Origin: Pseudorasbora parva
Lineage: Eukaryota; Chordata; Actinopteri; Cypriniformes; Gobionidae
Length of the DNA stretch: 64,000 nt
Direction of reading: 5' to 3'
Assembly (NCBI RefSeq): GCF_024679245.1
Contig: NC_090179.1
Span: 6,825,820 to 6,889,819, forward strand
Position numbers and translations under genes: made by a program. The notes under the pieces are model-generated. The model worked only from the letters and a program-made list of their open reading frames with translations. It had not been told where the DNA came from and did not search any database. Positions 1-64,000 of the stretch are shown here, one piece after another. The first letter of the stretch is position 1. Each line of letters opens with the position of its first letter.

Positions 1-207
1 GCTTGAAATACATTCGATCACTCAAGCTCCATTTGTTTTAATTTCCCATGAAATCTGAAACCATATCCAGATCATATCACCTCTGAGCCACCGTACTTTT
101 ACTCTAGTGTCACCAACAATGATACACAAACTTAAATGTGCTCAAAAAAAGATCAATTCAATGATTCTAGGTTTACCCTATTGATCAGAAACTGAGTGTA
201 TGTTTAC

Positions 208-56255
<56,048 letters not shown>

Positions 56256-56697
56256 CTGTGGAGAGGAGAATTATGGAGAGAGAACAGAATAAATAATACA
56301 AATAATAATATTCATTCCGAAGAATCTCAAAGTGCAACAATAAAAAAAATAATCACTGTCATCCACCAGGATTAGGACAAGAAGAGCAGGAGAGAGACCG
56401 TCTTCACTTCCACCAGCTGTTTTATGGGGCTGCTGATTATGTTTAATTCGTTTTTTTATTTTTTATTATTAATAGCAGAAAAAAGGACTTGTACGACCAT
56501 TCATGATGTTCATGTTTTATGGGGACTTTCCATTGACATAATTATTTTTGTCCTTCACAAACTGTCTATTCACTCCTATAACCCTAAACCTACCCATCAC
56601 ACAAAACTGTCTGCATTTTTACATTTTCAAACACCATCACCTAGTATGCTTATTAATCCATTTCCCTTGTGGGGTTAATTTCTCCACAATGTAGGTT

Positions 56698-57062
<365 letters not shown>

Positions 57063-57329
57063 AGCAGGCAGTCAAGCATAAGTTCACCAATAAATCGTCC
57101 TCTCCTCAAAGAGGTAGTATTTTCCACATCATGTGGTGTTTATCACTCCCTTCAGTAAGCTTTATTCTGACAGGACCCCACATACAGGTGTCCTTTCATG
57201 CTGCCTGGCTGAGTGCTCTTAAACCGGAGCTCTTTGTGTTTTTCCTGGGTGGTAGAGACACTGTGGCAGTTTATGCTGCACAAACACACAGCACACACAT
57301 TTTTCTTTCGGTCTATCACTCTGGCCAGC

Positions 57330-57575
57330 GAATTTGGCACTGCATTTCGCTCGTTTCTTGCTCCTAATGTTGTTGCTCTAATGTTTTTGGTAGACATATT
57401 GATAGAAAATTTGATCACAGATGATATTTGGGATGCTGCCATTTCCCAAGTGGATGCTGCACACTGGTGGTGGTTGAGGAGAGACCCCTGACATGAGTGT
57501 GAAGCGCTTTGGGTGTACAGTAGTACATTTGAAAGCGCTATATAAATGCCTCATTCATTCATTCATATTTAATGC
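57330..57575 (+). repeat. LINE/SINE-type 3' tail with (ATTC)n
   Basis: GGATGCTGCACACTGGTGGT, GTGAAGCGCTTTGGGTGTAC and GAAAGCGCTATATAAATGCC with CATTCATTCATTC form a typical tail. No coding part. Confidence 0.7.
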
Positions 57576-57887
57576 TGGTAAAACTAAGATATCAATCTAA
57601 TTTGGCAAGAAGAATTATGTTTTATTTTTGCTAAAATACTCAATAAAAAGTAAAATTCTGCTTTTGGAAAATATTGTTATATATTAAACCAGATAAATCT
57701 ATCAATATACAATTTAAACCCACTCATACTGCCAAAAAGGTCATTCAAATTTTGCAAATAATCCGTTTTCTTGTCCTTAATAATAAACACTATGCAGAGA
57801 AAACTGTCTTAAATATGAACTGTGCTGCTAAACTGCTCATTGCATCACACAATCCTCAAGAGCTAATGCGTGAATCAGACTCAATAA

Positions 57888-58347
57888 GGGCCCTATTTTA
57901 AAGATCAGAGCTCATGTCACAGGTGCACTTAGGACGTGTACACTTCTGCTAGTTTAACAATGAGAAAAATGTTGGGCGCAGAAAGACTGAACGCTTCTCC
58001 AGAGAGGAATCTTTTTTTTAAATATATTTGGCATGTGTGTGTGCTGTTGGGCATCCCTGTGTGTGTAATAGTCAAGTGTATGCGCGTTGTGCACCGCCTA
58101 TAGGCTCATATTACTAACACACCCTTTAAATAAAACACTAAATCCTGCACTATTGACTTTAGAGCAGGTTTGTGTTGGTCAATGGTCAGTGGTTTTCAGT
58201 TCCTCAAAACATCAACCCTCCAACAATGCTCCTGAACACTCCTGGTTTTCAGACCAGCACACCCATGGGGGGACAGATGAGCAAATATGGGAACAGAAGT
58301 AGCAAAAAACACTGGCGTTGCATTGCGCTGGGTGTATGATAGGGCCC
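57888..58347. mobile_element. GGGCCCTAT-type non-autonomous DNA transposon
   Basis: GGGCCCTAT at the left end and ATAGGGCCC at the right. 460 bp, with GCGCAGAAAG/GCATTGCGC internal features. Related ends at 31247, 36052 and 38066. Confidence 0.75.
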
Positions 58348-58912
58348 AAAGACTGCAGTCAGTGTCTTTTCCACACATCATTAATTTATTATATCCATAT
58401 GTGGTTCCAGATAAATCATAGAACAGTGAAATCGCTCCAGAAATCCTCTGTCCTGCCTCGCCTGCGCTCGAGACAGTGACGTGTGAGCTCCATTGACACA
58501 GGCTTCACATCTATTAGTTGATCCTCCCTAAAGTCACTCTTCATTTGCATAAATTGACACATTTCTTAACTTTCTGGAAGTTGCTGGATGAGCTTATATC
58601 CTGTGGCTGTCTCTCGAGTCGCCTGGACGCCACCATCTCTCCACTGAAAATGGACGGGTCTGTTTTTGGCTGGCATTGTGAACAGGGCGACCTCACAAAG
58701 GACCTGCCTATCCACAAATCACTACTGGACAATGTCTGGGCCAATCTTGTCCAAGCTAATAAAACAACTAAGGCCAATGCTCTTGGCTGATCAGTCCAGT
58801 TCTGTCTTTATCTGTGTGTGTGTCTTCTCTCCACCTTTAAGCTAACGGTTCCCTGCTCTGAGTATGACCGTGCTTCTTGCCGTCTTCTTGCCTTCCACGC
58901 CACTGTTGCTGA
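58348..58912. other. dock10 upstream intron, nothing recognised
   Basis: Open frames on both strands around 58520-58790 have no motif I recognise and no splice-phase link to exon 1. Confidence 0.4.
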
Positions 58913-59116
58913 TATGTGACCCTGGACCACAAAAACAGTCTTAAGGGTCAAATTGAGATTTAACTGAATAAATGAGCTTTCCATTGACGTATGGTTTGTT
59001 ATGATAGGGCAATATTAGACTGAGATACAACTACTTGGAAATACTTGGAAATCTGGAATCTGAAGGTGCAAATGGCTTCCTTTAAAGGGTTGGACACCCG
59101 TCAGACCTCCGTTCAT

Positions 59117-59694
59117 CTTCAGACACAGATGAAGATATTAGTGTTGAAATCCGATGGCTCAGAAAGGCCTTCATTGACACCAATGTCATTTCCTCTCTCA
59201 AGACCCATAAAGGCACTAAAGACGTCGATACAAAGCCCATCTCACTGCAGCGGCTCTACAATCATTTATGAAGAGGCCAGAAGAGTTTTTGTGCGCAAAA
59301 AAATGAAATAACGACTTATAGTGATGGCCGATTTCAAAACAAAGTTTCAAACGGTTGTGAATCAGCATATTGATTCATGATTTGGATCGCCAGTGTCACG
59401 TGATTTCAGTTTGCCAGTTTGACACGCGATCCGAATCATAATTCGATACGCTGATCCATTACAGTTCGAAACTTTGTTTTGAAATCAGCCCATAACTAAA
59501 TAATTTATTTTTTTGCGCACAAAAACTCTTCTGGTGTCTTCATAAATGATTGTAGAGCCGCTGTAGTGAGATGGGCTTTGTAACGACGTCTTTAGTGCCT
59601 TTATGGGTCTTGAGAGAGGAAATGACATTGGTGTCAATGAAGGCCTTTCTGAGCCGTCGGATTTCAACACTAATATCTTCATCTGTGTTCTGAA
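59117..59694. repeat. Foldback element inside the nest
   Basis: Arms of about 200 bp: TTCAGACACAGATGAAGATA near 59118 and TATCTTCATCTGTGTTCTGA near 59672, continuing through the CATTGACACCAATGTCATTT palindromic portion. Related to 5635-5830. Confidence 0.82.
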
Positions 59695-59819
59695 TATATA
59701 TATATTAGTGTTGCACGATATACTGGTGCTAGAAAAGTACTGCGATACCCTGCTATTACAAACGGTACGATATGGACTTTTATTAGTACCGGTACTTTAA
59801 GGAGGACAGCGCCATTTCT

Positions 59820-61918
59820 AAGGGTGCTTTCACTCTAGTTCGGTTCATTTGGTCCGAACCAAGGGCAAACAATTATACATTGTTGCATTTTTCAGATTTT
59901 TTGGTTCCTTTTCACACCACACTGATTGCTTTGGTCCGAACCAGTTGAAACGAACCAAAACGCAGGCATGTGACAACATCCACATCACTCATTGGCCATG
60001 GCGTATTTCCTAAACTGCTTTTCGATTCGTCAGAATTTACATGTGGGAAAATTCCAACAGGAGAGGCAAAGCCAGCAAACTATAATAACACTATGGAGAG
60101 ACGACTGCACGGGCCAGTTTTGTCCCTGGCAATAATCTACTACACTGTGTGTATTTACCACAGTATGCAAACAAAACATTTCTATAATGAAGCGCGGATG
60201 CGACATGAAAACAACGTTCTAATGCACTGCAGACGGCGAGCGCGCATCGCTCGTCACTTCAAGAGGAGGCGTACATTAATTATTAACTCTTGACATGCTT
60301 CCATCTTCCGAAAATATTGCCAACGATCTTTCAGGTAATAATATCATGCACACAATGGCCCTCATTTATCAAAAGTGCGTACACCAAATTTCCAGCGTAC
60401 ACCTTGCGTACACCCAAACCCACGGTGACTTTGAGATTTATCAATATGGACGTTGGCGTACGGCTCGCTCAAATCCTACGCCAGCTCAGGAGGTGGTGTA
60501 CGCACGTTTGAGTTAGTGGGAAATTCGCAGAAAAACAATTCCTAACACCACAAAACGCACTGACAAGATATGCTATATGACCCACTGTTAAAAACCACAA
60601 CAACAACATTCAGTGTTTATTTTTGTGCAACATGAACGTCAATGTTTAATTTGTGTGACTTTACCAAAGCGTTTGATTTGTAGGCATATGCATTCCTCCA
60701 GTCGCGAGCCTGTGCGCTTTATCTGACGTTTCAGGCCCGCCTGGCCCGGCAGCTGCGCACGCACTGGGACTAAAATAATTCAGACTGACAAAATAATAAA
60801 AATGACCTTCTTCTTTAAAATAATAATAAAATCAATAAAAACGGCATTCTTCTTCTAAATAACAAGCGTCATTAAGAATAATAATCATAATAATAAGAAG
60901 AAGAATCTTACAAATTGTCATGTAATTATTAATGTGAATGAATCTTACTCCACATCACATCATCATCACTATTGTACACCCCAATACATGTGCCGCGATA
61001 CGAAATTAAATGCTAATTGTTTCAAAACGTGTTGTAAAATAATGCATTGTGATGGTAATTTATCATCCAAACAGCTTTAAACTGCTGGAGTGCGCTTCTC
61101 AACCCCCACACTATTAACAGTACTCGTAATTTGGGTCCATATTTTGTTTTTGTGAGCGCCTTTAATCCCACTCTTTAAACTCCCAAATAAAACAATTTCG
61201 GGTTTTTTTTCCACTTCCCTGGTGATGGTCTCAATCATCTCAATAGTTCAGTAGTCAGGGCACTGATCAGGGAGTCAGCCCGTTGACTTATGTCCTAATC
61301 AGTGCCCTGACTAGTGGACTAGTGAGATGATTGAGCGCGCCCGATCTCCACGTCGGAGAAGTTTCGCTTCTTTGCCGTCTTCTGTTTGTCCATTGCGTAA
61401 AATGAGGGCGTGCGGGAGGCGGAGACTTGAATATATAGGGGCGTGTTATTCTAATGACGATCGTTTTCAGCCGCGGGATTTATCAAGGGCAGGTATTGCG
61501 TACACCTGGATTGCAGAGGTGCGCACAGTTTCATAAATCAGGCGGTGAGAGGAGTGTAAGCACAATCTTACGCCAACATATACACCCGTTTCTACGCAAG
61601 ATTGATAAATGTGGGCCATTGTCAGCGCAGCTAACTACGGCAGCTGGTTCAGTCCAAAAATGATCAGTACTTTTGCAGTTGGTTCTGTTCGAGGTCGGAT
61701 CACGTTCTCACCACAAACAAACCGCTCCAGAGTTCGTTTGAAATCGTACCGAGACCACCTCTTTAAGGAGGTCTCGGTACGCTTGTTTGGTCCGCTTTTG
61801 GTGCGCACCCGAGTGCGATTGCTGCTTTCAGACCTGACCAAACGAACCGCACCAAAGAGGGAAACGAACTCTAGTACGATTCAACCGAACTAAATGAGGC
61901 AGGTGTGAAAGCACCCTT
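59820..61918. mobile_element. Third-layer element, AAGGGTGCTTTCAC termini
   Basis: Left AAGGGTGCTTTCAC followed by TAGTTCGGTT, right AACCGAACTAAATGAGGCAG followed by GTGAAAGCACCCTT. About 2.1 kb. The interior also has GGTCCGAACCA and TGGTCCG words in mirror positions. No transposase. Confidence 0.8.
60355..61620. mobile_element. Innermost element, AATGGCCCTCATTTATCA termini
   Basis: AATGGCCCTCATTTATCA at the left and TGATAAATGTGGGCCATT at the right, with GCGTACAC/GCGTACACC words near both ends. About 1.27 kb, no transposase. Confidence 0.8.
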
Positions 61919-63096
61919 AATGTGTGTGGATGTGTGACAGCAGGTGTCAGGACGTGTGTGCAGAGCTCTGCTTCCACTGTTCAATAAACATTAGAAGCAG
62001 AAGAGTTAAATATATATACGCGCAACGCATGACAAAGAAAGCAACAGAAATATGCGCGCATGAGAAGAAAAAGCGCGGCGCGGGACGTGCTCACGCTATT
62101 GGACTCTGACCTAAAGCGCGCGCACACGCCTTTCAGACAACAAACATGCGATCGCCATTCAGTTCTTTCGCGGATTATTATTTGGGTTTGAATGGTCAAA
62201 CATATGTAAAAATGCACAGTATTTCATGCGAGTATTCAGGTAAACACAGTCGGATATGTCTTTAGTGAACGTGTAGCCTACAGCTGAGTAATTAGATCAG
62301 TGCAGGTCTTAAGCCAGACCTAATATTCTGTGATTAATGTTAAGCAAACAAAGAAAAATAGAAAACCACCACGTTTGGCTAAATAACTAAAATATATTTA
62401 TTAAGAATCAGTGTAGAGTTAAATTATAGAGTGAAGACTAAGTAAGCAGTTTTATATTTGATTATTGACTTGCTACTGTTAAATAGACCTAATGAAGCTG
62501 AGAAATAAAGCACTGTTTTTGTCATATTGTTTGTAATTTGCATTTTTTGTTTATTTTTAAAAACAAGATACAACTAAAAATCTATATTATAATTATAAGA
62601 TTACATCTTAAAAATATTAAATTACTCGAATCATAAAATAAGATTTTGTTCATCCCAACCTGTTGAGAAGTGAAAGGTTAGTGAATGATAACATGATTGA
62701 TAATGATGATCTCTGTGAGGATGTTCACACTGGCATGCAGTCATTACAGCAATAAGAGGAGGGAATGGGCAAAAACCAGCGCAGGAACATGCTGGCCAAG
62801 TGAATTTTTAGTAACAAAAATAAAACAATGAATAATAAGTTATGTTGTCATATTAATCATATTATCTGTTTTTGTTTGTTTTTTACTGTGGTATCGATTT
62901 AGTATTGGTATCGAGATATTTTAGTCTGGTATCGTATCGAAGTCATAATTTTGGTATCGTGACAACACTTGGAACATGATCTTTACTTAATATCCTAATG
63001 ATTTTCAGCATAAAAGAAAAATCTATAATTTTCACCCATCCTATGTAATGTTTGTTTAGTACCCGAGCAACTGGTTTTGTGGTCCAGGGTCACATA

Positions 63097-64000
63097 TTGG
63101 CTGATCCTCTTTGTTCTTCAGTGTTTTTCAGACAGCTGCTCCATGATGATTGCAGCTTTACGGGAATGTTGGATTTCTGTCATTATTTGTACTATAGTAC
63201 ACAATGCATTATGGGCGGGTCCGTTTGAAGCACTAGCATAAGTGGTGTTGAACGGGTGTTTCACAGGAGTTTAAATAAGAGTAAGTCTTCTCATGTCCGT
63301 GTTTGTGGCGCTCGTGACAGGAACATCCGAAGCGGAGAGGATAGAGAACTTCTGTGAGGAGCGCATTCTTTTAAAACTGGACCGGTGATTTTGGTGAGCG
63401 GGAACTGAAACTAAAAAAGCGGCACCTGAAACAAACTGGCTCCAGTTAAAAAGATTTATGACAGGAATATATGTGGAAAATAGAAGAAAACTACTCGAAT
63501 CCCATAAGAGGGAACTTTGACTGCATCGGGGAGCTGTCCTTTTAAAACTGGAGTGTTTTCTCTCACATCCATAATCACTAGAATGTCGAGTGACTGAAGA
63601 GTAGAAACTAAACAAGCTGGATTGGTGCTTGAGATTTTCTTATGAGAGAGTGATTATAACCGCTTTAAACAGAGAGGGAAATCTGTCCATTCACTGTAAC
63701 ATCTATTTCCAATTTTCTGTATTTATTAAAGGCTTCCAGTCTTTGTTTATCTTGGTGAAATAGCTGGTCAAATATGTTTTTAAACATTATTATTGTTGCG
63801 TGTGTGTGTGATTTTTTTCAATCTTCAGCCTATTTTGGATTCCATTCAATTTCTGACCCAGATCTGAGTGTCCAACATGGCCCATTGGGTTAAGTTTATC
63901 ATTATTATCAGATTTTAAGTTTAGAAAGTTTCTCTTTATGCAATTTTAAGCCATTATTTGATTCAGTAGCACTTTTAAAGTGACAATGTTACATGTGCTT
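63097..64000. other. dock10 upstream intron, nothing recognised
   Basis: A short motif CTTTTAAAACTGGA occurs twice (63368 and 63539), suggesting an old local duplication. No exon matching the dock10 N-terminus. Confidence 0.45.

Larger units (their letters stand above)
59707..62969. mobile_element. Second-layer hAT-like element
   Basis: AGTGTTGCACGATA at the left and TATCGTGACAACACT at the right; internal GGTATCG motifs lie near the right end (62890-62950). The left flank is obscured by the foldback, so no clean duplication is seen. Confidence 0.65.
58913..63096. mobile_element. Outer hAT-like element of a four-layer nest
   Basis: Left end TATGTGACCCTGGACCACAA, right end TTGTGGTCCAGGGTCACATA, perfect inverted repeats of about 20 bp that I recall as very common in cyprinids. 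Flanking octamers GTTGCTGA and TTGGCTGA agree at 6 of 8 positions. The internal parts (CTTTCCATTGACGTATGGTT near 58977; CAGCATAAAAGAAAAATCTA near 63008) are the usual two ends of one repeat, now 4.2 kb apart because of insertions. Confidence 0.82.

Overview
This is vertebrate nuclear DNA, most likely from a cyprinid teleost (zebrafish, carp or barbel relative). It is AT-rich and intron-rich, it carries many transposons of types common in cyprinid genomes, and it contains one large gene on the minus strand. That gene is dock10 (a zizimin-class dedicator of cytokinesis). I reconstructed 35 consecutive coding exons between 56255 (5' side) and 208 (3' side). All splice phases agree, giving 1290 whole codons without a stop. 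They encode the linker before the PH domain, the PH domain, the DHR-1 (C2-like) membrane-binding domain and much of the central helical region. The N-terminal exons lie beyond 64000, and the catalytic DHR-2 exons lie beyond position 1. No second protein-coding host gene was recognised.

Layout. 1-8.3 kb: dock10 exons 35-32, a decayed Tc1-like element and a nested palindromic TTAA element. 8.3-12.4 kb: a striking LTR-internal-LTR-internal-LTR array flanked by a 5-bp target duplication. It is apparently a non-autonomous, possibly self-primed (Tf1/sushi-like) retrotransposon whose internal region is a single proline/alanine/cysteine-rich repeat ORF. 12.6-25 kb: several terminal-inverted-repeat elements, a LINE fragment and a second Tc1-like copy, with exons 31-28. 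25.7-45.3 kb: exons 27-8, a three-level transposon nest (26.5-29.8 kb), a 30-copy 51-bp minisatellite with an inverted end unit (31.4-33.0 kb), a nested GGGCCCTAT element (36.0-38.1 kb) and a third Tc1-type element with a clear TA duplication (41.4-42.6 kb). 45.7-49.8 kb: a TTAA element whose interior has expanded into a 3.3-kb minisatellite. 50-56.3 kb: exons 7-1. 56.3-64 kb: large (CA)n and upstream intron, with a four-layer transposon nest at 58.9-63.1 kb.

Function. DOCK10 is a Cdc42/Rac-family guanine nucleotide exchange factor. The PH and DHR-1 modules seen here are its membrane-targeting half. Everything else in the window is intronic and dominated by repeats. The most unusual object is the tandem LTR element at 8349-12366. 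Its LTRs, target duplication, TATA box, poly(A) signal, polypurine tract and an 11-nt self-complementary primer site are all legible in the sequence.
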